From DATAEU01 sp046724395 (GTDB lineage: Bacteria > Actinomycetota > UBA4738 > HRBIN12), in assembly GCA_046724395.1 (NCBI GenBank), contig JBKOWM010000030.1, positions 1-19,909 of the forward strand: a stretch of 19,909 nucleotides of DNA, read 5' to 3'. The notes under the pieces are model-generated. The model was not told where the DNA came from and searched no databases. It was given only the letters and a program-made list of their open reading frames with translations. Within the stretch, counting starts at the first letter, position 1. Each line of letters begins with the position of its first letter. A program made the translations under genes and the position numbers. Of this stretch, positions 1-6,269 are shown one piece after another.

Positions 1-1
1 G

Positions 2-328
2 CCGGACTGCCCGGCCGTCGGTGCCGAAGGGCACCCGCGGAGCATCACGCTCGCGCTGAAGAAGCACCTCGTCGCGAAGGGTAAGGTCACCTCGACAGAG
101 GACCCGGCCTTCACCGCGTGCGTGGCGAGCGTCCCGGTGAAGGTCCAGCGCCGCAAGTCCGGGCACTGGAAGACCGTCGGGTCGACCACGACGAACGACA
201 CCGGTGCATACAAGAAGCGGATCAAGGACAAGCCGGGCAAGTATCGGGCCCTGGCTCCGAAGGTCGACGTGGGCGAGCCTGCGGAGACCTGCGCGAAGGC
301 CAAGTCCCGTACGGTGAAGAACACCTAA
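2..328 (+). CDS. C-terminal part of a secreted-type protein (5' end outside window)
   Basis: The reading frame is open from the left edge of the window to TAA at 326-328, so only the last 108 residues are present. No start can be chosen. The visible part is Lys/Thr/Ser-rich with three Cys, and contains SITLALKKHLVAKGKVT followed by VPVKVQRRKSGHWKTV, TTTNDTGAYKKRI and PGKYRALAPKV. This alternation of short beta-strand-like stretches (a PVKVQRR strand, then W-K-x-V, then a G-x-Y turn) resembles the Ig-like/carboxypeptidase-regulatory-like repeats found at the C-termini of exported actinobacterial proteins. That assignment is from overall pattern, not a diagnostic motif. No LPxTG sorting signal or C-terminal membrane helix is seen, so it would be released or carried by an upstream anchor. 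A strong intrinsic terminator follows 23 nt after the stop. Function unknown. Confidence 0.75.
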   Translation, partial: PDCPAVGAEGHPRSITLALKKHLVAKGKVTSTEDPAFTACVASVPVKVQRRKSGHWKTVGSTTTNDTGAYKKRIKDKPGKYRALAPKVDVGEPAETCAKAKSRTVKNT

Positions 329-350
329 GCCTTCGTTTCACGAGGCTGTG

Positions 351-380
351 AAAGAGCCGGCCCTTCGGGGCCGGCTCTTT
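351..380 (+). terminator. Rho-independent terminator with UUCG tetraloop
   Basis: A perfect 13-bp stem (AAAGAGCCGGCCC pairing with GGGCCGGCTCTTT) is closed by a TTCG tetraloop and followed by the pyrimidine-rich tract CTGTTCTTTCTG. It lies 22 nt after the stop of the upstream partial gene and ends that transcript. It is the clearest terminator in the window. The stem is flanked by A and T runs, so it could also work weakly for the leftward gene that ends at 475. Confidence 0.9.
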
Positions 381-474
381 CTGTTCTTTCTGCTCACACG
401 TACTGAGCCCGACAATCGCGCCAGGATCGAACGAGCGTCGGCACGACGCGCGACCGTCCGGGTGAGGAGGATGC

Positions 475-1083
475 CTACCGCGCGGGGCAGGCTGAGTTCG
501 CGGGGGAGTCCACCCTGATGTCCTTGGGGAGCTCGACCCACGCGTGCTTCGTGAACCCGATCACCGTGTAGGTGACGAGGACCCGCGAGTACGTCGTGTA
601 GGCACCCGCGGGGAAGCGGGCGCAATTGCCGAAGCGCGTCCGGATGACGATCCATCGGCGGTCGCCGCCCGACACCGTGAACGGAAGAAACTTCGCAAGG
701 TTCGGGTCCGTTGCCGCCAGGCTGCCGGCGTACCGCTTCGACGCGGTCTGCTGCTTGACGGGGATCAGCAGCTCATTCTTGCCGGTCATCTGGATCCGCA
801 GCACCTTGACGGGGAGCGGCCCGTCGTTCGCCAGGAGGAAGCCGAGCGAGAACGTTCCACCGCTCCTGTACTCCACTCGAAGAACATTCGCGTTGGACTG
901 CGTCGATGCCCCGGTCGCGAAGTTCGCCGTCGAGAGGGGCTGGAACCGAGCGGCCAACAGGACGGTTCCGAGAACCGCGGAGAAGAGCACCAGGTACGCG
1001 ACGACGCTCCAGACGAGCGATTTCCACCCCGGCGCCGCGTCGAACGCGACGGCCGTGCCAGGCGACTTCCGGCCGACAGCCAT
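475..1083 (-). CDS. Single-pass membrane protein of unknown function
   Basis: The predicted protein has 202 residues. I start it at the ATG at 1081-1083 because AAGGAG lies 7 nt upstream; an in-frame ATG 21 nt earlier (1104) has no Shine-Dalgarno. A cytoplasmic N-terminus of about 20 residues is followed by one membrane helix (about residues 22-46, WSVVAYLVLFSAVLGTVLL). The rest, about 155 residues, is predicted to be outside the membrane. It is rich in beta-strand-like stretches (LRVEYRSGGTFSLGFLL, VLVTYTVIGFTKHAWVEL) and has two Cys near the end (residues in GNCARF and NSACPAR) that could form a disulfide. I do not recognise a family. It is transcribed divergently from the LuxR-type regulator, so the 130-nt gap probably holds both promoters. 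A role with the nearby pilus genes is possible but unsupported. Confidence 0.75.
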   Translation of the reverse strand: MAVGRKSPGTAVAFDAAPGWKSLVWSVVAYLVLFSAVLGTVLLAARFQPLSTANFATGASTQSNANVLRVEYRSGGTFSLGFLLANDGPLPVKVLRIQMTGKNELLIPVKQQTASKRYAGSLAATDPNLAKFLPFTVSGGDRRWIVIRTRFGNCARFPAGAYTTYSRVLVTYTVIGFTKHAWVELPKDIRVDSPANSACPAR

Positions 1084-1213
1084 ACGCTCGCTCCTTGCCA
1101 GCATGAGTCGGCGAGCGGGATCGAAAACCTGAGGGTGATTTTTGGATCCGGATCGTCGGTAGCCCGTCGGGCCGACGCTACATCGGTCCCGCCCGCCGCC
1201 CGATACACAGGGG
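1084..1213. promoter_or_regulatory. Divergent intergenic region, presumed promoters for both flanking genes
   Basis: This 130-nt gap separates two divergently transcribed genes. The leftward gene has a clear AAGGAG ribosome site. The rightward regulator gene has none: GATACA (1203-1208) sits 5 nt before its ATG, so a leaderless or very short leader is possible, but the match to TANNNT is imperfect. A GATCC/GGATC-rich patch occurs around 1144-1156. No convincing operator was identified. Confidence 0.35.
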
Positions 1214-1888
1214 ATGCGTCTTCAACCTCGCCTGGGCGTGGTCGTGATCGAGCCGCTTCCCGTCGTTCGGGCGGCGCTCACACTCATGATCGGGGACCAG
1301 CCAGACATGGAGGTCGTCGCCCAGGCGGGGACGGCCGAGGTTGCCCTCGATGAGATCGCGCGGATACGCCGCGACAACGTCGGCGTCCTCGTCGGGTTGG
1401 GGCTCGAGGGCGAGCGCGACTCCTACTGGTTGATCAAGGAGGTCCGGGAGCGCCATCCCGGTCTCCCCGTCATGGCCTGTGGCGCGAACGCCGATCCGCT
1501 GTCGATCTCCCGAGCTCTGTTCTCCGGCGCCGACGCGTTCCTGGACAAGAGCTGCGATCCCGCTCAGTTCATCGAGTCGCTGCGGCGCGGAGCGTCGGGC
1601 GAGATGGCGATCGCCGGACGTCCGACGGAGTGGGTCGGCGCGATCGCCGACGGCATCGAACGGCGCCGCCTCGTCGAGACGGTCCTCACCGATCGGGAGC
1701 GCGAGGTCCTGCGCGTCGCGGCCGAGGGGCTCACGGCCCGTCAGATCGCCAGGCGCCTCGGCGTTCGCGAGCGGACGGTGACGACGCACTTCAGCCGTAT
1801 CTACGCGAAGCTCGGCGTGACGACGCGCGTCGCCGCCATCCGGCTGGCGACCGACGCGGGCCTCGTCTCCGCCGGAACGCCCGACTAG
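1214..1888 (+). CDS. LuxR/NarL-type response regulator with degenerate receiver domain
   Basis: This 224-residue protein has the two-domain layout of NarL/FixJ regulators. Residues about 7-125 are receiver-like, including the PDMEVVAQAGTAEVAL and ALFSGADAFLDKS signatures. Residues about 158-218 form a LuxR helix-turn-helix (LTDREREVLRVAAEGLTARQIARRLGV, split here by its turn, then ERTVTTHFSRIYAKLGV). The receiver is atypical. The phospho-acceptor Asp expected in the VLLDLxMP strand is Gly61 (VLVGLGLEG), and the acidic pair near the N-terminus is Glu-Pro (VVIEPLPVV). The conserved Lys (DKS) remains. It should therefore not be controlled by Asp phosphorylation, as in other phosphorylation-independent LuxR regulators. 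No sensor kinase is adjacent. It shares an operon with the small membrane gene that follows and lies directly upstream of the Tad locus, which makes it a candidate regulator of that locus. The ATG start lacks a Shine-Dalgarno. Confidence 0.9.
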   Translation: MRLQPRLGVVVIEPLPVVRAALTLMIGDQPDMEVVAQAGTAEVALDEIARIRRDNVGVLVGLGLEGERDSYWLIKEVRERHPGLPVMACGANADPLSISRALFSGADAFLDKSCDPAQFIESLRRGASGEMAIAGRPTEWVGAIADGIERRRLVETVLTDREREVLRVAAEGLTARQIARRLGVRERTVTTHFSRIYAKLGVTTRVAAIRLATDAGLVSAGTPD

Positions 1889-1898
1889 GAGGAGACTC

Positions 1899-2162
1899 GT
1901 GGCGACGTCGGCGACGCAGATCCGGCTCCGTGCTCTGGTGCTCTTCATCTGGCTCGTCGTCGGCATCTTCGTCATCAGCACCTATACCTGGAGCCACTAC
2001 GAAGGGCCGCCGTACACGCGCCGCAGCTGGCCGCAGCTCGGCCGCGACATCCTGTTCTGCCTCAAGGTCGGCGATTCCGATCCGGGCGTCTCGGTCTCGG
2101 CTTCGTTCGCAGAGTCGGCCGCGACGCGCCCATCACCCGTCGACTGCGATCCGGACTCGTGA
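1899..2162 (+). CDS. Small membrane protein, 87 aa, unknown function
   Basis: The start is GTG at 1899-1901, chosen because a strong Shine-Dalgarno (AGGAGGAG, 1887-1894) overlaps the end of the preceding regulator gene, at good spacing. Only 10 nt separate the two genes, so they are co-transcribed. Residues about 10-29 (LRALVLFIWLVVGIFVISTY) form a single membrane helix. The remaining ~55 residues carry two Cys (in LFCLKVG and VDCDPDS), an aromatic/basic patch (WSHYEGPPYTRRSW) and a Ser/Ala-rich tail. I do not recognise a family. Its pairing with a receiver-degenerate regulator suggests it could be a membrane partner or signal input for that protein, but this is inference only. Confidence 0.7.
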   Translation: MATSATQIRLRALVLFIWLVVGIFVISTYTWSHYEGPPYTRRSWPQLGRDILFCLKVGDSDPGVSVSASFAESAATRPSPVDCDPDS

Positions 2163-2348
2163 AGAGGGACGTCGCTCGGCACCTCCGTGTGGCCAGACGC
2201 CGAGCCTCACGCGACCACGTCGTACGTAGAAGTGCAGACGCCGAGCCCGTGGAAAGCGGCATACCCGCGCTCGCGTCGCTCCCATACCCTCCGGAGCAAG
2301 GCGTCGAGGAAGGTTCGGCGCCGGGTTCCATCGAAGGGAGGTGAACGA
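2163..2348. promoter_or_regulatory. Pilin upstream region with 13-bp direct repeat
   Basis: This 186-nt gap lies between the small membrane gene and the pilin gene. It contains an exact 13-bp direct repeat, CAGACGCCGAGCC, at 2194-2206 and 2235-2247. The copies start 41 bp apart, about four helical turns, which suits a pair of regulator sites on one DNA face. A TACCCT hexamer at 2285-2290 could be a -10 element giving a leader of about 50 nt. The ribosome site GGGAGGTG (2337-2344) precedes the pilin ATG. Start of transcription and the regulator are not determined. Confidence 0.4.
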
Positions 2349-2564
2349 ATGTTCCTCGCTCTCTACGTGAAGGGTCAGACCCTCATCGCTGACATGCGCA
2401 ACAAGATGCGCCGGGAGGACGGTGCGGTCGCCACGGAGTACGCGTTGCTGCTCGTTCTGATCGCGCTCGCGATCATCGTCGCGGCTGCGGCTCTTGGTAC
2501 CGCGATCGCCGGTGTCTTCGACAAGGGATCGAGCACCCTCGGTGGTGTTCAGCCCAACACCTAA
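2349..2564 (+). CDS. flp: Flp-family type IVb pilin
   Basis: This 71-residue protein is the structural subunit of the Tad/Flp pilus. I start it at ATG 2349 because GGGAGGTG lies just upstream; a longer in-frame extension to 2187 has no comparable signal. A 25-residue basic leader ends in Gly25, followed by the mature N-terminus AVATEYALLLVLIALAIIVA. Glu at mature position +5 and Tyr at +6 are the Flp hallmark, needed for cleavage by a TadV/CpaA-type prepilin peptidase and for subunit packing. A hydrophobic helix (about residues 30-55) and a short Gly/Ser tail complete it, a normal length for Flp. The leader is longer than in many proteobacterial Flp proteins. It is the first gene of the pilus locus and is separated from tadE by stable RNA hairpins that may raise its expression relative to the rest. 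Confidence 0.95.
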   Translation: MFLALYVKGQTLIADMRNKMRREDGAVATEYALLLVLIALAIIVAAAALGTAIAGVFDKGSSTLGGVQPNT

Positions 2565-2580
2565 ACCATGCAATGAAGCA

Positions 2581-2634
2581 GAGCGGCCTGTCGGCCGCTC
2601 ACTCTCGAGGTCGGGGAGAGTGAGGGGCCGACAG
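2581..2634 (+). promoter_or_regulatory. Long hairpin with competing alternative hairpin after the pilin gene
   Basis: Two mutually exclusive RNA structures can form 16 nt after the pilin stop. Structure A is 8 bp: GAGCGGCC (2581-2588) with GGCCGCTC (2593-2600), loop TGTC. Structure B has 19-nt arms with one mismatch: 2588-2606 pairs with 2616-2634 around a 9-nt loop. Its two halves are CTGTCGGCC/GGCCGACAG and CTCACTCTC/GAGAGTGAG. No T-run follows, so it is more likely an RNA-processing or 3'-protection barrier or a partial terminator than a classical intrinsic terminator. It would explain high pilin mRNA relative to the downstream assembly genes. Confidence 0.7.
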
Positions 2635-2672
2635 AAGTCGGTCACGTGGGCGAAGGCGGAGGCAGCGCACGT

Positions 2673-3086
2673 ATGAGAGGAATCAGGGACCGCATCGCGC
2701 GGGAGGAGGGAGTGGCGGCCGTCGAGTTCGCCATCATCCTGCCGGTTCTGGCTCTGCTCCTGTTCGGCATCCTCGAGTTCGGACGGGTCTGGAGCCAGTA
2801 CCAGGTGTATCAGGGGGCGGCCAGGGAAGGCGCCAGGTGCGCAGCAGTCGCCTCGACAAGCGAGTGCGACCCGCTCACCGAGGTCCAGGCCGCGGCCGAG
2901 CCGTACGAGGTCGCAGGGCCCGTCTCGATGACGGTGGACGGCGGCCCAGCGCCGGATGGATGCGGCGATCAGGACGCCGGCAAGGACGTCCAGGTCTCGT
3001 GGGACCAGCCTCTCCAGCTCAACATCCCGTTCTGGAACAACGTGACCGTTACCCCGACCATCAAGGCGGTGTTCCGATGCGAGTGA
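2673..3086 (+). CDS. tadE: TadE-like pseudopilin
   Basis: The protein has 137 residues when started at ATG 2673, which has GGAGG about 10 nt upstream; GTG 2646 would add nine Gly-rich residues and has no better site. The N-terminus carries the TadE signature EEGVAAVEFAIILPVLALLL followed by FGILEFGRVW. A Gly at residue 13 and Glu at 18 give a pilin-like processing site, and the segment to about residue 37 is the membrane helix. The rest (about 100 residues, three Cys, strand-rich) is extracytoplasmic. TadE-like proteins are minor pseudopilins processed by the same peptidase as Flp and needed for Tad pilus assembly. The stop overlaps the start of the next gene by 10 nt, so the two are probably translationally coupled. 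Confidence 0.9.
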   Translation: MRGIRDRIAREEGVAAVEFAIILPVLALLLFGILEFGRVWSQYQVYQGAAREGARCAAVASTSECDPLTEVQAAAEPYEVAGPVSMTVDGGPAPDGCGDQDAGKDVQVSWDQPLQLNIPFWNNVTVTPTIKAVFRCE

Positions 3087-4177
3087 GGCGAGTCGGCCTG
3101 ATTCGACTGCGTGAGGAGCGCGGAGCGGTCGCGGCGATGGTGGCGATCTCCCTGCTCTGCTTGCTCGGCATGCTCGTTCTCACGTTCGACCTCGGACGCG
3201 GCGTCGCGCTCAAGCGGAACATGGTGAACGCGGCCGACGCCGGCGCCCTTGCCGCGGCGAGGGAGTGTGGCCTCGCGAACGGGCCCGGCGCCGCGAGTGG
3301 CGCTGCCGACGAGCTCGTCACGGACAACAACGATGCGGCCGAGGTGGCGAACATCGAGTTCGACGACGAGGCACAGTGCAGCGGCATCCCGAGCGGCGGG
3401 AAGAGCCAGGTCACGGTGACGTCCAGCGTTCCGCAGGACTACTTCTTCGCGCAGATCTTCGGGTTCGACGAGGGCACCGTCGTGGCCTCCGCCACCGCGG
3501 AGTACACGACCGGCGCGGCGAACCCGGTTCCGCTCAAGCTCGACCAGCTCAAGGTGGAAGAGTGCAACGACGGCAAGCAGCCGGGCTACACGGGCGCGGA
3601 GTGCTACTTCGTCTTCGAGAAGGTCGGCAAGGGCAGCCAGCGCGGCTGGCTCGACTTCCCCGAAGGCTGGCCGATCCAGGGCGTCGACAGCAACCCGAAG
3701 TCCTGCACGTCCCAGGCGGGCGGCTCGAGGGACATGGTCGACTACATCAACAGCATGGGCGGACTCGGCGATGCGAGCTCGGGTTCCTTCCGGCCGAAGC
3801 TGTGGGATCCGGCTCCGACGTACGTGTGCGCCGCGGGTGGAGTGCCTGCGGACGCCGACGCCGCCGTGGTCGACTGGCTGAACAAGGTCGCGGACATGGA
3901 GCCGCCGCCGGCCGTGAACTTCCCGGTCGTGGCGTGCAACGGACAGGGCGCGCCGTGCTACCCGTGGATCACCAAGACGGGTAGCGAGGCCTACCCGGTC
4001 GTGAGGTTCCAGGGCTTCCGGGTCGTGAACTCCTGGCGGGGGCAGGCCGCCCGCAAGCAGGCGAACTGCAACTTCCAGACCAAGGGCCGCTCGGACGTGT
4101 TCTGCATCCAGCTCGCGGTTGCCGGCCCCGATGACCCCACGATCGGCGGGGCCGTCGAGGTTCGGCTCGTCAAGTAG
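3077..4177 (+). CDS. tadG: TadG-like Flp pilus assembly protein
   Basis: The protein has 366 residues, starting at ATG 3077 inside the end of tadE. The frame is open further upstream, but the position, the overlap and the N-terminal motif favour this start. Residues about 14-62 match the TadG/Tad N-terminal region: RGAVAAMVAISLLCLLGMLV, then FDLGRGVALKRNMVNAADAG and ALAAAREC. They comprise a membrane helix followed by the helical NAADAGALAAA element typical of the family. The remaining 300 residues are outside the cell, contain many Cys, and do not show a von Willebrand A domain MIDAS motif, which longer TadG proteins often carry. It is likely a minor pilin-like or anchoring component of the Tad system. 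A TGA-free 134-nt leader with repeated hairpins separates it from cpaB. Confidence 0.85.
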   Translation: MRVRRVGLIRLREERGAVAAMVAISLLCLLGMLVLTFDLGRGVALKRNMVNAADAGALAAARECGLANGPGAASGAADELVTDNNDAAEVANIEFDDEAQCSGIPSGGKSQVTVTSSVPQDYFFAQIFGFDEGTVVASATAEYTTGAANPVPLKLDQLKVEECNDGKQPGYTGAECYFVFEKVGKGSQRGWLDFPEGWPIQGVDSNPKSCTSQAGGSRDMVDYINSMGGLGDASSGSFRPKLWDPAPTYVCAAGGVPADADAAVVDWLNKVADMEPPPAVNFPVVACNGQGAPCYPWITKTGSEAYPVVRFQGFRVVNSWRGQAARKQANCNFQTKGRSDVFCIQLAVAGPDDPTIGGAVEVRLVK

Positions 4178-4201
4178 GGCTTGGCCGACGACGCGAAGCA
4201 C

Positions 4202-4305
4202 CTCACCGACAAAGCCTCGGCCTCCCGGGGGCCGAAGGAACTGAGCGACGACTAAAGCTCGGCCGACCGGGGGCCGATTGACCTGAGCGACAAGGCACAG
4301 GGGGG
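4202..4305 (+). ncRNA. Tandem hairpin repeat in the cpaB leader, candidate structured RNA element
   Basis: The 134-nt gap before cpaB contains three copies of a box, CTCACCGAC (4202-4210), CTGAGCGAC (4241-4249) and CTGAGCGAC (4283-4291), at 39- and 42-nt spacing. Between consecutive boxes sit two near-identical hairpins: TCGGCC (4217-4222) with GGCCGA (4230-4235), and TCGGCC (4259-4264) with GGCCGA (4272-4277). Each has a 7-nt loop ending in CCGGG. An A-rich AAAG or AAGG follows each box. The third box runs directly into the purine-rich ribosome site AGGGGGGA (4299-4306), so a switch in folding could control cpaB translation. It lacks the core sequences I would expect of a class I c-di-GMP riboswitch. 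Family unknown. Confidence 0.45.
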
Positions 4306-4311
4306 ATCGTG

Positions 4312-5049
4312 ATGAAGGGTAGAGGGCTCGTCGTCGCCCTGGCATTGATTCTGGCCACGCTGGCGACCGCAGGAGTGTTCTTGTACTCGCGCGGCGTGCA
4401 GGAACAGGCGAACAAGGTTGGGACCGTGGTTCCGGTCGTCGTGTCCAAGGTCGACATTCCGGCCAGGACCGACATGAACTCGCTGATCGAGGACGACCAG
4501 TTCAGGATCATCCAGGTTCCCGAGACCGCCAAGGTCGACGGCGCCATCACCTCGGTCGACCAGCTCGCGGACAAGAACAACGCCGTCGCGATCCTGGCCG
4601 GCGAGCAGATTCCCGAGGCCCGCATCACCGGCAACGTCGCCGGCGGGGCTCTGAGCATTCCCGAGGGCATGGAGGCCATTACCGTCTCGCTGGACGCGCC
4701 TCGCGGTGTCGCCGGCGCGATCAACGTCGGTGACCAGGTCACGATCTACGCGACGTTCCGCGGCGACCGGGCATCGGGCAAGGACACCATGACGGCCGTC
4801 CTGGTCCCGACGGCGCAGTTGCTCGCCGTGTACCGCCCGATCGCGTCCTCCACCTTCGGTGAAGGCGACTCGCAGGCGCAGGGTGAGCAGCTCCCCGGGA
4901 CGGTGACCGTCACGGTGGCGCTCTCGCCGGAGGACGCGCAGCACTTCGTGTTCTCGATGGAGTCGGGCACGGTCTGGTTCGGCCTGCTGCCGCCGCGCGC
5001 GGAGGGCCAGTCCCTGAAGCCGGTGACGCTCGCCCAGGTCGTCAAGTGA
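4312..5049 (+). CDS. cpaB: Flp pilus assembly protein CpaB (RcpC), SAF domain
   Basis: The protein has 245 residues. I prefer ATG 4312 to the adjacent GTG 4309 because AGGGGGGA is better spaced for it. An N-terminal signal-anchor helix (about residues 5-25, GLVVALALILATLATAGVF) is followed by the SAF-type domain (about 40-105: VVVSKVDIPARTDM, then ITGNVAGGALSIPEGMEAI). A second domain starts with VSLDAPRGVAGAINVGDQV, the CpaB/RcpC C-terminal region. In didermal species it works at the periplasmic side with the secretin. Here, with no secretin gene in view, it probably acts at the outer face of the membrane or at the cell wall. The stop overlaps the next start (GTGA), showing tight coupling with cpaE. 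Its leader holds the repeated hairpin element. Confidence 0.93.
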   Translation: MKGRGLVVALALILATLATAGVFLYSRGVQEQANKVGTVVPVVVSKVDIPARTDMNSLIEDDQFRIIQVPETAKVDGAITSVDQLADKNNAVAILAGEQIPEARITGNVAGGALSIPEGMEAITVSLDAPRGVAGAINVGDQVTIYATFRGDRASGKDTMTAVLVPTAQLLAVYRPIASSTFGEGDSQAQGEQLPGTVTVTVALSPEDAQHFVFSMESGTVWFGLLPPRAEGQSLKPVTLAQVVK

Positions 5050-6257
5050 TCCAGCAGCAGATCATCGCAGTGGGGACGCCGCAGACGTTCCGCGCTGCCC
5101 TCGCCCGCTCGCTCGAGGTCGAGCTCGACGCAGTCGGCTGGGTGCAGAGCGTCGTCGCGGCCGAGGAGGTCCTCGTGGACGCCGGCCAGACGGCCCACGT
5201 CCTGGTGCTCTCGCCGGAGGTGAGGGAGCCCGACGCGCTCGGTCTGGCCGAGTTCGTCGGCCGGGTCGCCCCGATGACCGCGGTCATCGTGGTCCGGGAG
5301 AAGTCGTGGAACGGGCTCCTCCCCGCCGCCATGCGAGCCGGGATCAGGGACGTGGTCGACTTGACCCGGGGGACCGAGGAGCTCCGCGACGCCGTCGAGC
5401 GGGCCCTGCTGTGGGCGGACAACGTCACCAACGTCGTCGGGCAGAAGGCGGCGGCCGCGCCGAAGCACCGCGGGTCCGTCATCTCGGTGTTCGCGTCGAA
5501 GGGCGGGGTCGGAAAGACCTTCCTGACGACGAACCTGGCGGCCGCCCTTGCCGACCTGTCCAAGCAGGAGACCGCGGTGACCGACCTCGACGTCAACATG
5601 GGAGACGTCTTCTCCTACTTCGGGCGTGAGCCAGTGAAGTCCATGGAGGACCTGCTCTCCCTGGGCGACGGCGCCGAGCCCGAGGCCGTGTTCGCAAACG
5701 GCACGAAGCTCGACGAGCACCTATGGGGCTTCGGCGCCCTGCCGGACCCCTCGGCGTCTCCGCCGAGTGGAGAGGCCGTCGGGAAGTTCCTGCGGGTGCT
5801 CCGCGAGAACTTCGCGTTCATCGTCGTCGACGCCTCGGCCGCTTATACGGACCTGGCGCTCGCGTGCTTCGACCTGTCGGACGCGATCTGCCTCGTCGCC
5901 ATGCTCGACGTGGTCGGCGTCAAGCACCTGTCCAAGGCGCTCGAGACGCTGCTCACGATCGGCGTGCCGCGCGAGCGGTTCCGGATCGTCCTCAATCGTG
6001 CGGACAGCCGCGTGGGCCTGGACGTCTCCGACGTCGAGCGGGTCATGAAGATCCAGGTGGACGGCATGATCCCGTCGAGCCGCCTTGTTCCCACGTGTCT
6101 CAACAAGGGGAGGCCCGTCGTCCTCGAGGTGCCGAGCGCCGACGTCTCCGACAGCATCTTCCGCTTCGCCTCGCGGTTCGTCGGCGTGCCGACGGCCGTG
6201 GGGGGCGACGTCACGGTGGCGCCGTCCGAGGGGAAGCGTCGCCTCTTCAAGCGGTAG
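5046..6257 (+). CDS. cpaE: CpaE/TadZ-type MinD-like ATPase
   Basis: The 403-residue protein starts at GTG 5046, overlapping cpaB by 4 nt. Residues about 1-125 form a receiver-like N-terminal domain (ending in MRAGIRDVVDLTRGTEELRD), which is common in CpaE/TadZ and usually not phosphorylated. The ParA/MinD ATPase domain follows. Its deviant Walker A motif is SKGGVGKT at 151-158, and LDVNMGDV, around 181-188, is the Walker A-prime region. The later motif FIVVDASAAYTDLAL is the Walker B region. In these proteins the D-x-P of the Walker B strand is often changed, and here it is DAS. The protein locates the pilus machine, typically at a cell pole, and interacts with the CpaF ATPase encoded 12 nt downstream. 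Confidence 0.93.
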   Translation: MIQQQIIAVGTPQTFRAALARSLEVELDAVGWVQSVVAAEEVLVDAGQTAHVLVLSPEVREPDALGLAEFVGRVAPMTAVIVVREKSWNGLLPAAMRAGIRDVVDLTRGTEELRDAVERALLWADNVTNVVGQKAAAAPKHRGSVISVFASKGGVGKTFLTTNLAAALADLSKQETAVTDLDVNMGDVFSYFGREPVKSMEDLLSLGDGAEPEAVFANGTKLDEHLWGFGALPDPSASPPSGEAVGKFLRVLRENFAFIVVDASAAYTDLALACFDLSDAICLVAMLDVVGVKHLSKALETLLTIGVPRERFRIVLNRADSRVGLDVSDVERVMKIQVDGMIPSSRLVPTCLNKGRPVVLEVPSADVSDSIFRFASRFVGVPTAVGGDVTVAPSEGKRRLFKR

Positions 6258-6269
6258 GAGGAGAAGGAC

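Noticed and set aside
544..1353. Long plus-strand open frame opposite the 475-1083 membrane protein gene
   Set aside because: It is Arg-rich and low in hydrophobic segments, lies antisense to a gene with a strong ribosome site and a membrane helix, and overlaps the regulator gene. It is a GC-rich shadow.
2646..2672. Upstream GTG start for tadE
   Set aside because: It adds only a Gly-rich stretch and lies upstream of the GGAGG site that suits ATG 2673.
4202..4291. CRISPR-like array
   Set aside because: Only two or three degenerate units, with spacers similar to each other; no cas genes.
4202..4305. Class I c-di-GMP riboswitch (GEMM) as identity of the cpaB leader
   Set aside because: ACAAAGCC looks similar to part of the core, but the rest of the consensus and the tetraloop receptor arrangement are not seen, and the third unit is too close to the start codon to hold a complete aptamer.
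2969..4345. 458-codon minus-strand frame across tadG and the cpaB leader
   Set aside because: It mirrors the tadG codons, is rich in Arg/Val/Gly and has no recognisable domain. tadG carries a clear family N-terminus.
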